Below the pieces are notes generated by a model. That model was not told the DNA's origin. It ran no database searches and worked only from the letters and a program-made list of their open reading frames with translations. The translations under genes and the position numbers were made by a program. From Tillandsia leiboldiana (taxonomy: Eukaryota > Streptophyta > Magnoliopsida > Poales > Bromeliaceae), in contig CM055063.1 of the NCBI GenBank assembly GCA_029204045.2, forward strand, positions 30,552,810 to 30,616,809: a stretch of 64,000 nt of DNA, written 5' to 3'. Below, piece after piece: positions 42,846 through 54,097 of this stretch (positions are counted from its first letter, which is position 1; every line of letters begins with the position of its first letter).

Positions 42846-44146
42846 TGTTACGGAATTTGAGTTGGCGTATTTCGTGAAATTGGTTAAGTCTTGAAGATTG
42901 AAGATGAAGAAAGTTGGATCATATACCTCAATCTCAAGAAAGAAGAATTCGAAAGGATTAGGTACGTTTAATTAAATAATTTTGATGATCCGAATACTTC
43001 TTATAGTGTAGAAACACTTGGATGAATTTTTTATTGCATAAAAATCAAAAACTGGACATTCCATATGTTCAGAGTCCGGATCGGGCTTTACAGTCCGAAC
43101 CCCGAACATAGGTTAGTTCGTGCATAATTCCAGACCGGACCCTGGGAATTTCAGTCCGGACCCCGAACGTGGAATTTGCAAGAAATGTATGAACAGTCCA
43201 GACCGTGGATTTCAGTCCGGACCCCGAATGTCGTCTTTTCTAGAAATTGTCTGTTTCGCTGAGACAGTCCGGACCGCCAACTCCAGTCCGGACTGTCGTC
43301 CTGTAAAATTCCAGAAATGGTTAGTTTTTTATTCTTATCTTCTTCCACAAGTTTCTAACCTATAAATAGACCCTATATTTCATCTCTTAGGGTAATCCAA
43401 AATATTCCATTAGAATCCGTACAAAATTAATAGACGATCAAAAATTACGGTTCTAAGAGGAAAAGATCCACATATAGAGAAGAAAAGAAATACTAGATTT
43501 AATTCTATGTTTCTTCATCTATATTGATTAATTTGATTCTAGGTTTTCTCACTTAGATTTTGAATAGAATCAAATTAATGAATACTTAGATGGTATTTCC
43601 GATCTATTTCTAATCTAAGTATTCGGCGGATCATCACCACCCAAAAACAACGATTTACCCCAAAATCGGCGCGTGGACTCGCGTGGCCTTGTGGATTCAA
43701 GGTGCTACCACTCTCGTGGATTCGGAGCGAGGTACGTTCGTGGACTCGAGACGTGCTACTAGGTGAAGACCGTGGATTCGGTCAGACGTCGTGGATTCGA
43801 CGTTGGACGTCGTGGATTCGGCGTTGGACGCAGATCGTGGATTCGAGAAGTGTTGCGGAGCGAGCGGAGAAGATCTACTAGGAGCGTATGAAAAAGGTTG
43901 AGTCGTCTGTGAGTACGGTATATCACCTTGTACGTGTGTTAATTCTAGTGGATTTCGCCGTGTTATCGGTCCCGTGGTTTTTTACTCCTGTGACGGAGTT
44001 TTCCACGTAAAAATCTCTGCGTGCTTTTTATTTTTCCGCATTGGGTTTTATATCGCAAAGATTTTTGAGTGTTTATTGTCTACACCTATTCACCCCCCTC
44101 TAGGTGTTTTTTCCCCTATTTAGATCCAATTAATCTTAACCCAACA
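42846..44146 (+). repeat. Sire-D 3' LTR, 1301 bp
   Basis: Same termini and length as the 5' LTR. It is followed by GATGT and then by Ty3-4 LTR sequence that matches 62875 onward. Confidence 0.95.
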
Positions 44147-44151
44147 GATGT

Positions 44152-44671
44152 TCTACGCTACGTCTCCAAATAAAAACCCACCTTGAAGTCAGTCGAATGA
44201 ACCACCTGAATGTAGGCCGATCCCGAGCTCTCGCTAGACTACTGGGAGGCTGGTGCTGAACAGCTAGGCCCTGAATAGAACTGTAGTCAGTAATAGACTC
44301 ACAGATACCCATCCCGACAAAACTACAACAATACAATGCTAACACGGGATAACTTAGCCAATTTACGGAACAAGATCCAATTCCCGCTCAACGAGAGCCC
44401 ACGGAACTCTAACAAAATGCCCAGTAGGTGTGAAAATACTGTCTAAAGACAGCCAGCATGTCCCAACTGTATCTAGGTCCTTAATACATTTTAAAATTCC
44501 ATAAAAACACTAGTTCGAATAATTGTTTCGATCCGTTCTCGAAATTCGGGAAACCAAAGACAACGTTGTAAGTTTCAGCGCGTCCAGCACAAAGCCCATT
44601 TACATAGTTGGCCCATAAACTCACCTCGCCGGAAAATAAAGGAGGAAGAGAAGCCTCCCGCGGCGGCGCAC
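44152..44671 (-). repeat. Ty3-4 3' LTR, segment 2
   Basis: Aligns with 62870-63432 of the 5' LTR, with a small deletion near 44586. On the minus strand it contains acceptor-like ATTCAG|G (44271) and donor-like CTTCAAG|GTGGGTTT (44182/44181), bounding an 89-nt segment. Ty3-5 interrupts it after CGCAC. Confidence 0.83.
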
Positions 44672-47105
44672 TGTCACGCCCCGGGGGTTCGAATCGCGCG
44701 GAAGAGGAGCCACCGATGCCCCTGATTCAGCCATATATTTTTTTTTTTTGTAAAACATTACTCCCCGGCGCGTGCACAGACCCGCCGCATACACAAATTC
44801 GCTCTGCAAATGAGCAGAGGCCCCTTTGTATATGCACGGCGTCTCAACTACAAAGTGTCTCACAAGGCGTAGTACATACAATCTCTAACCACATCAGTTG
44901 GGGTCTCGTACACATACAACCAAACAATTCACGTGACATTCTAGCATTCACTTAGAGCATAGAGGCCGGTGTTTTGAAAGGATAAATAATCACAAGGTTT
45001 TGAAAGCGGCATCCACACGATGCCCTCGTTTGTGAAAACAGTTCGTAAACACATAAATCCCACAAGGTTTATAAAGCTTGGTGCCCACACGACACCCACG
45101 TTTTAAAAATAGTTTTCGCAAACGGTTTTCTTTGTTTTTCATCGTTCAAAACGGCCAAGTAAGAGAGAACGTAGTATTCACTCAATTATTCAAAAAGAAA
45201 GGAAAGAAAAGGGCAACATCCACTTCGACCCCACGGGGGTGTCGCAATCCACAACTAGCTACCATGAATAATAAAAGAAAAGGGAAAGAAGAGTCACTGT
45301 ATCTGAAGTCACCCATAAATCAGATCAGCACCCTAACGTCCTCACCGGCGCCCTAGCACTCGCCCCTGGACGAACCTGTCACGAAGTGGGAAGTCAGTGA
45401 CTAGAAATAGCATGATAAGCGTAGTAAACAAAGATAAGGCAAACCACAAACACCGGAGCAACTATCCCTCCCATGCACCTTCCACCTTAACCACACCCTG
45501 TATCATTACGACATCGGGCACCTTCCCCGATGCCCACCGCCGAGCACCTGCCTCACAAAGCAACATCGGGCACCTTCCCCGATGCCCACCGCCGAGCACC
45601 TGCCTCGGCCGCCGAGCACCTGCCTCGACGTCACCGCTCATACCCCCCACCCATGGGGGCCCCCATTCCTAACGCCACCTCCGCGTGGGGTACACGGGTC
45701 AACGTACCACTTTTCCGGAAAAGCACACCCTTGCGGTGGCCAAACCGCGGGTGTGCGTGTAGCAAATTTGAGCCTCAGATTGACATTGAGTATCATAACA
45801 TAACATAACAGGGTTAGTGCATAAACAGAAGGAGACTGACAATTCCACCTTGCCCCAACATGCTATTTCTAACAGTTAAACCCCATTCCCGAAACCCCCG
45901 GGAACGTACCCACCTTGTGTGCGTCGTCCTGCGTTCGTCCAGTCCGCGTCTGTGCTCCAGTCGCCCACAGCGTCCCGCACTCCTGAAGGAACATAGGCAA
46001 ATCGAGACTTAGAAGTCCGAAACTTACAACGACTCCCTACAGCGTGCGGCGGAGTTCTTCGCACGGCACCGGCCCGTGCGACGAACACCCTGCCAGGGCG
46101 CAGCCCCGCGCGGCACCAGCCCGCGCGGCGCCCCTCCTGCGGGCGGCCCCGCGCGGCCGGGCGCCCCCCTCCTGCGGCGGCCCCGCGCGGCCGAGCGCCG
46201 CGCGGGCGCGCGGCCCGCGGTGCGGGGCGGCCCCGCGCGGCACCAGCCCGCGCGGGCGCCCCCTCCTGCGGGCGGCCCCCGCGCGGCCGAGCGCCGCGCG
46301 GGTGCGCGGCCCGCGGTGCGGGGCGGCCCCGCGCGGCACCAGCCCGCGCGGGCGCCCCCTCCTGCGGGCGGCCCCCGCGCGGCCGAGCGCCGCGCGGGCG
46401 CGCGGCCCGCGGTGCGGGGCGGCCCCGCGCGGCCGTGCGCCGCGCGGGCGCGTGGCCCGCGGTGCGGGGCGGCCCCGCGCGGCACCAGCCCGCGCGGGCG
46501 CCCCTCCTGCGGGCGGCCCCGCGCGGCCGAGCGCCGCGCGGGCGCGCGGCCCGCGGTGCGCGACGGCGCCGGGCCTCCTCCCTCCTCGTGACCAACAAAA
46601 GAAAGAAAGAGGGAGATTCCCCCGAACGAAACGCGTCCGACTCACCTTGATGTGCGAAAGAGGAGGAAGAGAGGGATCGTCCGCTTGCCTCCACCGGTCC
46701 ACCCTTGCGGTGTGCTTGGTTTCTCTTTGCCGGCGGCTACGAGGGAGGAAGAAAAAGAAAAGAGGCGGCCACCAAAAGAAAAATAAGAGGAACCCTAATC
46801 CTCTTTCCCTCACGGCTACATATATATACTAAGAGAATTAGGGTTTACCTTAAAAGGTGTGCGGCTGCCAACACGGATCCCGAGGCGTCTAAGGGGGACC
46901 CCAACTTCGAGAATTAATTCTGGTCAGACCGGGAGTCGGAAAAATAAACCGATCGCGCCCACGCGCTCCGTTCCGCGAGCTCTACCGCCTAAAATTATTT
47001 GCGGGCCCCGACGGTCTGTCCGGAAAAATGCCAAAAATGAGGCCCCCGGTCAGGCATTACAAGAAGAGGGTGACCAGAAGGGTTAAGGAAAAGCCGGGTC
47101 TTACA
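44672..47105 (-). repeat. Ty3-5 3' LTR, 2434 bp
   Basis: Plus strand TGTCACGCCCCGG to GGGTCTTACA. Carries the covarying hairpin (44788-44834), GTGTC repeats (45000-45110) and a GC array with four copies of the 94-bp unit (about 46080-46570). Confidence 0.94.
46080..46570 (-). repeat. GC-rich 94-bp tandem array, four units
   Basis: The unit runs from CCCCGCGCGGCACCAGCCCG to CGGTGCGGGGCGG. Overlapping open frames on both strands are artefacts of GC-only sequence. Confidence 0.88.
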
Positions 47106-47141
47106 CCACTTACCGCTAAAAACAAGTTTCGTCCCCGAAAC

Positions 47142-47978
47142 TTAATCTTCCCCAGCGGCGAACAGGTCCGGGTAGCACTCCCTCATCTTTGACTCGGGTT
47201 CCCAAGTTGCCTCACGCTCTTCTTGATTGCTCCAAAGCACCTTTACGTAGGGAATCGTCCGACTACGCAGCTTTTTGTCCTCCCGGGCTAGGATCCGCAC
47301 TGGTACTTCCGCGAAACTTAGATCCTCCTTGAGTTCAATCGCGGAGGCGTCAAGCACTCGCGATGGGTCGGGGAGGTATTTCCGAAGCATGGATACGTGG
47401 AACACATCATGAACGCGGTCAAGGTTCGGCGGTAGGGCGAGGCGGTAGGCTACCGGGCCGATGCGCTCCAGAATCTCAAACGGCCCTATGTACCGCGGGC
47501 TCAGCTTGCCCCTCAACCCAAACCGCTTCACCCCCTTCGACGGCGACACCCGCAGTAACACGTGCTCTCCCACCTGGAATTCCAAGTCGCGACGTCTCTG
47601 GTCCGCGTAACTCTTTTGCCGGCTCTGGGCGGTCGCCAAACGTCGCCTGATGAGGCGCACCCTTTCCTCTGTCTCGGCCACTAGGTCCGGCCCCAAAAAC
47701 TTTCTCTCCCCCAGATCGTCCCAGCAGATCGGGGATCTACAGCGTCTGCCGTACAACGCTTCGTACGGCGCCATCTTAATGCTCGCTTGGTAGCTGTTGT
47801 TATAAGCGAACTCTGCAAGGGGTAGGTAGCGCGACCATCCGTCTCCCAAATCCAGCACGCACGCCCGAAGCATGTCCTCGAGTATCTGGATCACCCGCTC
47901 GGATTGCCCGTCCGTCTGGGGGTGAAAGGCTGAGCTGAAGTGTAACTTGGTCCCCAAGGCTCGTTTAGACTCTTCCAA
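47142..47978 (-). pseudogene. Ty3-5 integrase C-terminal half and chromodomain, shifted frame
   Basis: On the minus strand: ALGTKLHFSSAFHPQTDGQS with the integrase catalytic Glu shortly after, the GPFEILERIGPVAYRLALP region, then the chromodomain-like RTIPYVKVLWSN and EREATWEPESKM. It overlaps the 895-codon frame because one base is missing near 47955-47975 (Ty3-1 has one base more in the SNFW to LGTK stretch). The coding text itself is well kept, and the single frameshift is the only clear lesion in integrase. Confidence 0.9.
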
Positions 47979-50578
47979 AAGTTCGAAACGAACCTCGTGT
48001 CCCTGTCCGAGGTGATCGTCGTTGGCACCCCGTGCAGCCTTACAATCTCGCTGAGGTAGACCTGTGCCAGCCGGTCACGTGTCCAGGTCGTGTGGATGGG
48101 TAGGAAGTGAGCTGACTTCGTTAGCCGATCCACGACAACCCAGATAGCGTCGTGTCCCTGTTGCGAACGGGGGAATCCGGTGACGAAGTCCATTGTGACT
48201 TGCTCCCACTTCCATTCGGGCACGGGTAGAGGTTGCAATTTCCCCGCCGGCCGCTGATGCTCGGCTTTCACCTGTTGGCAAATCAAACAGTGAGCCACGA
48301 ACAGCGTCACATCTCCCTTCAATCTTGGCCACCAGAAGGTCTGTCGGATATCCCGGTACATCTTGGTGCCTCCAGGGTGCGCCACGTAGGGGGCGCAATG
48401 TGCTTCAGTCAGGATTTCTTTCTTTAGATCCGGCAGATCGGGCACGTAGATCCGCCCTCGGAACCGAAGGGTGCCGTCCGTTCCCACTGCAAAGTCTCCT
48501 TCTTGCTCCGGTGAAATCCTATCTCGTTCCAGCTGTAGCTGCGGATCCGCACCTTGGCCTTCCCGAATCCTCTCCAATAGGGTCGGCGCGACTGTTAGGG
48601 TCAACAGTCGCTCAACCGTCCCTGCTGGTACCACTTCCAACCTCAATCGTGAAAATTCCGCGATCAAGTCGTTCTGCTGCGTGATCGCGCCCGCCGAAGT
48701 TCCTTCTGCTTGTCCCTTTCGGCTTAGAGCGTCGGCTACCACATTTGCTTTCCCCGGGTGGTACTGGATGGTTAAGTCGTAGTCCTTCAGTAGCTCCAAC
48801 CACCTCCTCTGCCGTAGGTTAAGCTCCTTCTGGGTGAAAAGGTACTTAAGGCTTTGGTGGTCCGAGAACACGTTGCAATGCACACCGTAGAGGTAGTGCC
48901 TCCACAGTTTCAGAACGAAGACCACTGCGGCAAGCTCCAAGTCATGGGTCGGGTAGTTCTGTTCGTAATCCTTGAGTTGTCTTGAAGCATAGGCAATGAC
49001 TCTTCCTTGCTGCATTAGTACTCCTCCCAGTCCTATTCGCGATGCATCGCAGTAGACTTCGTAGTCTTCTCCAGGGGTTGGTAAGGCAAGCACAGGCGCT
49101 CTTGTTAACCGTTTCTTAAGTTCTTCAAAGCTCTCTTGGCATTGGACCGTCCATATGAACTTTACTCCTTTCCGGGTTAGGCGGTTCAGAGGGGTCGCAA
49201 TCTTCGAGAAACCCTCCACGAAACGTCTGTAGTATCCCGCAAGGCCCAAGAAGCTGCGCACCTCTGTCACTGTGGTCGGCTGGGGCCAGTCGGTCACCGA
49301 CTCCACCTTCTTGGGATCCACTGCGACTCCTGCTGCTGAAATGATATGCCCTAGAAACCCCACTTCGCGAAGCCAGAATTCGCATTTCTTAAGTTTTGCG
49401 AACAGCTCCTGCTCCCTAAGGGTCTGTAGAACAATTCGAAGGTGCTCCTCGTGCTTCTCATCGGTGGTGGAGTAAATCAGGATGTCGTCGATGAAGACCA
49501 CAACGAACTGATCCAGGAAGGGTCTGAAAACTCGGTTCATCATGTCCATGAACACCGCTGGGGCATTGGTAAGCCCGAACGGCATTACTGTGAACTCGTA
49601 ATGGCCATACCGAGTCCGGAATGCCGTCTTCGGAATATCCTCGTCTCGAACTCTGAGCTGGTGGTAGCCCGACTGCAGGTCGATTTTTGAAAAGACAGTT
49701 GCACCCCGCAGCTGGTCAAAGAGGTCATCAATCCTAGGTAAGGGGTACTTGTTTTTCACTGTGACTTTGTTGATTTCCCGGTAGTCGATGCACAACCGCA
49801 AGCTCCCGTCTTTCTTTCGTACAAAGAGTACAGGTGCGCCCCAAGGGGACACACTCGGTCGGATAAACCCCTTGTCCAGAAGGTCCTCTAGCTGCGCCTT
49901 AAGTTCCTTCAGCTCCGCGAAGGCCATCCTGTAGGGGGCCTTCGTGATTGGTCGAGTGCCGGGTGGAAGCTCAATGGGAAAGACAACTTCTCGCTCGGGG
50001 GGTAATCCAGGTAGTTCGGCCGGAAAAACATCTGGGAAGTCCCTCACCACAGGGATGTCGGGGAGTGCCGTGGAGGATCCGGCGGCCAGGGCCACCGACA
50101 CCAAGTAGGCCATACACCCGCCCTCTACCAGCTTCCTGGCTCGGGATGCAGGAATCATGGAAGAAAAGGAAACGCTCTTGCAAGCCAAGTACACGTTCTC
50201 CGGAAAATCGGGGTACATCAGTCGTACCTCGCGCTTCTCGCAGTCTATGACCGCAAGGTACCACGTGAGCCAATCCATTCCGAGCACTACATCATACTCT
50301 TTCAATAGAATGACTACCAGATCCCAGGGGCACGGAAGCCTTCCCATCCATATAGGGCAGGAAGGCACCATGTTGCGTGCCTCCAAGGATCCCCCCGCGG
50401 TGTGTACGGTCATCAAACTGGGTAAGGGTCTCAACTCAAAATCATGGGTCAGTGCGAAGTCTCGGGACATAAACGAGAGGGTCGCTCCGGTGTCAAAAAG
50501 GGTTCTAGCGCGATAAACAGAAGCAAGAGTGATACCTGCGACGACGTGCTCAGACGGGTGCGTCTCCTGCTGACCCAT
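47891..50578 (-). CDS. Ty3-5 protease, RT, RNase H and integrase N-terminus
   Basis: An 895-codon frame, minus strand. Aspartic protease LFDTGATLSFMS (about residue 30); RT with SKIDLQSGYHQLRV and FIDD at about 362-365; RNase H from CDASRIGLGGVL to VADALSRK; integrase HHCC zinc region EAHCAPYVAHPGG and CLICQQVK; core Asp in MDFVTGF and SDRDTRF. The order RT before integrase defines Ty3. After SNFWKSL the frame leaves the true path because of the 1-nt loss. Its ATG lies at the gag deletion junction, so in the parent this was probably part of a longer Gag-Pol frame. It is the best preserved pol in the window, and RT may be intact. Confidence 0.93.
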   Translation of the reverse strand: MGQQETHPSEHVVAGITLASVYRARTLFDTGATLSFMSRDFALTHDFELRPLPSLMTVHTAGGSLEARNMVPSCPIWMGRLPCPWDLVVILLKEYDVVLGMDWLTWYLAVIDCEKREVRLMYPDFPENVYLACKSVSFSSMIPASRARKLVEGGCMAYLVSVALAAGSSTALPDIPVVRDFPDVFPAELPGLPPEREVVFPIELPPGTRPITKAPYRMAFAELKELKAQLEDLLDKGFIRPSVSPWGAPVLFVRKKDGSLRLCIDYREINKVTVKNKYPLPRIDDLFDQLRGATVFSKIDLQSGYHQLRVRDEDIPKTAFRTRYGHYEFTVMPFGLTNAPAVFMDMMNRVFRPFLDQFVVVFIDDILIYSTTDEKHEEHLRIVLQTLREQELFAKLKKCEFWLREVGFLGHIISAAGVAVDPKKVESVTDWPQPTTVTEVRSFLGLAGYYRRFVEGFSKIATPLNRLTRKGVKFIWTVQCQESFEELKKRLTRAPVLALPTPGEDYEVYCDASRIGLGGVLMQQGRVIAYASRQLKDYEQNYPTHDLELAAVVFVLKLWRHYLYGVHCNVFSDHQSLKYLFTQKELNLRQRRWLELLKDYDLTIQYHPGKANVVADALSRKGQAEGTSAGAITQQNDLIAEFSRLRLEVVPAGTVERLLTLTVAPTLLERIREGQGADPQLQLERDRISPEQEGDFAVGTDGTLRFRGRIYVPDLPDLKKEILTEAHCAPYVAHPGGTKMYRDIRQTFWWPRLKGDVTLFVAHCLICQQVKAEHQRPAGKLQPLPVPEWKWEQVTMDFVTGFPRSQQGHDAIWVVVDRLTKSAHFLPIHTTWTRDRLAQVYLSEIVRLHGVPTTITSDRDTRFVSNFWKSLNEPWGPSYTSAQPFTPRRTGNPSG

Positions 50579-50955
50579 CGAATAGACGCGGCCTCCAGTT
50601 GTTTCTTCACGCTGTTGGTAAAGAACGCCCCGAATAGCTGCTGTTTAAAGGTAGTCCATGACGGAAGGGTAGCGCCCGACGCAGAGTCGGGGCGTACGGT
50701 CTTCCACCAAATGCGGGCGTTCCCCTCGAGCAAGTGGGCGGCCAGGGGGACCCGCTCATGGTCTTCCATCAATAGGTCCTCGAATAATTTCTCCATCGTA
50801 TCCACCCATTTCTCCACAACCCAGGGGTCCGTCGTGTCCCCCTCGAACGTTGGCGGATCGTATTTCTTGAAGTCGGCCAGGTTGGCGCGCACACGGTCTC
50901 GCTCGTTTGGTAGGTTCGCCCCCTTGTCCTCGGCTGTGGATCTAGTCCTGGCCAT
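50449..50955 (-). pseudogene. Ty3-5 gag, N-terminal part only
   Basis: Starts MARTRSTAEDKG at 50955, directly after a splice-acceptor-like ATGTTCAG. The retrotransposon Gag domain is visible: KKYDPPTFEGDTTDPWVVEK, then ARIWWKTV and LPSWTTFKQQLFGAFF. Homology ends near KKQLEAA (about 50580). There the C-terminal half with the CCHC zinc knuckle is missing and the DNA joins protease coding sequence in another frame. The Pro-rich region of Ty3-3 gag after MARTR is also absent. Autonomous packaging of its own RNA is unlikely. Confidence 0.88.
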
Positions 50956-51198
50956 GATCTGAACATTTGCACGAACCAGTTACTCCTAGTTTAAATAAGA
51001 CGGCACGCCACTAGTGCTGGCACTAGAGGGAGAAAAAGAAAAGAACACTAATTCCCTCCCCCCTTTTTCCCCCAACGAGCACTCGCGTTTTATTTATCCC
51101 GTGTTCACTTTATTACTCAGTAGCCAGAGTATTGCGCCCGTGGATGTTAGGCCCCGACTGTTGTGGTTAAAGTTTACCGCTCTGATACCATCTAAATC
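50956..51198 (-). other. Ty3-5 leader, PBS and G-runs
   Basis: PBS at 51179-51190 (reverse of TGGTATCAGAGC). CGCGAGTG (reversed at 51080-51087) is followed on the minus strand by GGGGG, AAAAA and GGGGGG (51073-51058). The gag-proximal splice acceptor lies at 50960/50959. Confidence 0.85.
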
Positions 51199-54092
51199 TG
51201 TCACGCCCCGGGGGTTCGAATCGCGCGGAAGAGGAGCCACCGATGCCCCTGATTCAGCCATATATTTTTTTTTTTGTAAAACATTACTCCCCGGCGCGTG
51301 CACAGACCCGCCGCATACACAAATTCGCTCTGCAAATGAGCAGAGGCCCCTTTGTATATGCACGGCGTCTCAACTACAAAGTGTCTCACAAGGCGTAGTA
51401 CATACAATCTCTAACCACATCAGTTGGGGTCTCGTACACATACAACCAAACAATTCACGTGACATTCTAGCATTCACTTAGAGCATAGAGGCCGGTGTTT
51501 TGAAAGGATAAATAATCACAAGGTTTTGAAAGCGGCATCCACACGATGCCCTCGTTTGTGAAAACAGTTCGTAAACACATAAATCCCACAAGGTTTATAA
51601 AGCTTGGTGCCCACACGACACCCACGTTTTAAAAATAGTTTTCGCAAACGGTTTTCTTTGTTTTTCATCGTTCAAAACGGCCAAGTAAGAGAGAACGTAG
51701 TATTCATTCAATTATTCAAAAAGAAAGGAAAGAAAAGGGCAACATCCACTTCGACCCCACGGGGGTGTCGCAATCCACAACTAGCTACCATGAATAATAA
51801 AAGAAAAGGGAAAGAAGAGTCACTGTATCTGAAGTCACCTATAAATCAGATCAGCACCCTAACGTCCTCACCGGCGCCCTAGCACTCGCCCCTGGACGAA
51901 CCTGTCACGAAGTGGGAAGTCAGTGACTAGAAATAGCATGATAAGCGTAGTAAACAAAGATAAGGCAAACCACAAACACCGGAGCAACTATCCCTCCCAT
52001 GCACCTTCCACCTTAACCACACCCTGTATCATTACGACATCGGGCACCTTCCCCGATGCCCACCGCCGAGCACCTGCCTCACAAAGCAACATCGGGCACC
52101 TTCCCCGATGCCCACCGCCGAGCACCTGCCTCGGCCGCCGAGCACCTGCCTCGACGTCACCGCTCACACCCCCCACCCATGGGGGCCCCCATTCCTAACG
52201 CCACCTCCGCGTGGGGTACACGGGTCAACGTACCACTTTTCCGGAAAAGCACACCCTTGCGGTGGCCAAACCGGGGGTGTGCGTGTAGCAAATTTGAGCC
52301 TCAGATTGACATTGAGTATCATAACATAACATAACAGGGTTAGTGCATAAACAGAAGGAGACTGACAATTCCACCTTGCCCCAACATGCTATTTCTAACA
52401 GTTAAACCCCATTCCGAAACCCCCGGGAACGTACCCACCTTGTGTGCGTCGTCCTGCGTTCGTCCAGTCCGCGTCTGTGCTCCAGTCGCCCACAGCGTCC
52501 CGCACTCCTGAAGGAACATAGGCAAATCGAGACTTAGAAGTCCGAAACTTACAACGACTCCCTACAGCGTGCGGCGGAGTTCTTCGCACGGCACCGGCCC
52601 GTGCGACGAACACCCTGCCAGGGCGCAGCCCCGCGCGGCACCAGCCCGCGCGGCGCCCCTCCTGCGGGCGGCCCCGCGCGGCCGAGCGCCGCGCGGGCGC
52701 GCGGCCCGCGGTGCGGGGCGACCCCGCGCGGCACCAGCCCGCGCGGGCGCCCCTCCTGCGGGCGGCCCCGCGCGGCCGAGCGCCGCGCGGGGCGCGCTGC
52801 CCGCGGTGCGGGGCGACCCCGCGCGGCACCAGCCCGCGCGGCGCCCCTCCTGCGGGCGGCCCCACGCGGCCGAGCGCCGCGTGGGCGCGCTGCCCGCGGT
52901 GCGGGGCGACCCCGCGCGGCACCAGCCCGCGCGGGCGCCCCCCCTGCGGGCGGCCCCGCGCGGCCGAGTGCCGCGCGGGGCGCGCTGCCCGCGGTGCGGG
53001 GCGGCCCCGCGCGGCACCAGCCCGCGCGGGCGCCCCTCCTGCGGGCGGCCCCGCGCGGCCGAGCGCCGCGCGGGCGCGCGGCCCGCGGTGCGGGGCGGCC
53101 CCGCGCGGCACCAGCCCGCGCGGGCGCCCCCCTCCTGCGGCGGCCCCCGCGCGGCCGAGCGCCGCGCGGGCGCGCGGCCCGCGGTGCGGGGCGGCCCCGC
53201 GCGGCACCAGCCCGCGCGGGCGCCCCCTCCTGCGGGCGGCCCCCGCGCGGCCGAGCGCCGCGCGGGTGCGCGGCCCGCGGTGCGGGGCGGCCCCGCGCGG
53301 CACCAGCCCGCGCGGGCGCCCCCTCCTGCGGGCGGCCCCCGCGCGGCCGAGCGCCGCGCGGGCGCGCGGCCCGCGGTGCGGGGCGGCCCCGCGCGGCCGT
53401 GCGCCGCGCGGGCGCGTGGCCCGCGGTGCGGGGCGGCCCCGCGCGGCACCAGCCCGCGCGGGCGCCCCTCCTGCGGGCGGCCCCGCGCGGCCGAGCGCCG
53501 CGCGGGCGCGCGGCCGAGCGCCGCGCGGGCGCGCGGCCCGCGGTGCGCGACGGCGCCGGGCCTCCTCCCTCCTCGTGACCAACAAAAGAAAGAAAGAGGG
53601 AGATTCCCCCGAATGAAACGCGTCCGACTCACCTTGATGTGCGAAAGAGGAGGAAGAGAGGGATCGTCCGCTTGCCTCCACCGGTCCACCCTTGCGGTGT
53701 GCTTGGTTTCTCTTTGCCGGCGGCTACGAGGGAGGAAGAAAAAGAAAAGAGGCGGCCACCAAAAGAAAAATAAGAGGAACCCTAATCCTCTTTCCCTCAC
53801 GGCTACATATATATACTAAGAGAATTAGGGTTTACCTTAAAAGGTGTGCGGCTGCCAACACGGATCCCGAGGCGTCTAAGGGGGACCCCAACTTCGAGAA
53901 TTAATTCTGGTCAGACCGGGAGTCGGAAAAATAAACCGATCGCGCCCACGCGCTCCGTTCCGCGAGCTCTACCGCCTAAAATTATTTGCGGGCCCCGACG
54001 GTCTGTCCGGAAAAATGCCAAAAATGAGGCCCCCGGTCAGGCATTACAAGAAGAGGGTGACCAGAAGGGTTAAGGAAAAGCCGGGTCTTACA
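51199..54092 (-). repeat. Ty3-5 5' LTR, 2894 bp
   Basis: Nearly identical to the 3' LTR except for a GC array with nine units (about 52610-53560). TATATATA on the minus strand at about 53806-53816. Donor ATCAAG|GTGAGT (53633/53632), acceptor TTCCTTCAG|G (52508/52507), donor CACAAG|GTGGGTAC (52439/52438). Confidence 0.95.
52610..53560 (-). repeat. GC-rich 94-bp tandem array, nine units
   Basis: Same unit as at 46080-46570. Frames of over 400 codons exist on both strands (52395-53681, 52562-53800, 52569-53819); all are Ala/Arg/Gly/Pro repeats. On the minus strand the array lies in the predicted first leader intron (53632-52508). Confidence 0.88.
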
Positions 54093-54097
54093 CGCAC

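Larger units (their letters stand above)
32858..44146 (+). mobile_element. Sire-D: full-length Sirevirus, 11.3 kb
   Basis: Two 1301-bp LTRs flank PBS, gag, pol, the conserved spacer, an internal promoter, an intron, an env-like ORF and a PPT. TSDs are GAAGT (32853-32857) and GATGT (44147-44151), with one change. LTRs differ at about 28-30 sites (about 2%). Pol is about 90% identical to Sire-A. It is broken by nonsense changes, frameshifts and the Cas insertion. Confidence 0.95.
44672..54092 (-). mobile_element. Ty3-5: young chromodomain Ty3/gypsy element, gag-deleted
   Basis: TSDs CGCAC (44667-44671 and 54093-54097). LTRs are 2434 bp (3') and 2894 bp (5'). Outside the GC array I count about eight differences over some 2.3 kb, so it is the most recent large insertion. 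The interior is 4093 bp with PBS, truncated gag and pol. Confidence 0.95.

Noticed and set aside
52395..53819. Open frames of over 400 codons on both strands
   Set aside because: They lie in the 94-bp GC array, are open in several frames at once, and encode only Ala/Arg/Gly/Pro repeats; TA-free sequence lacks stops.
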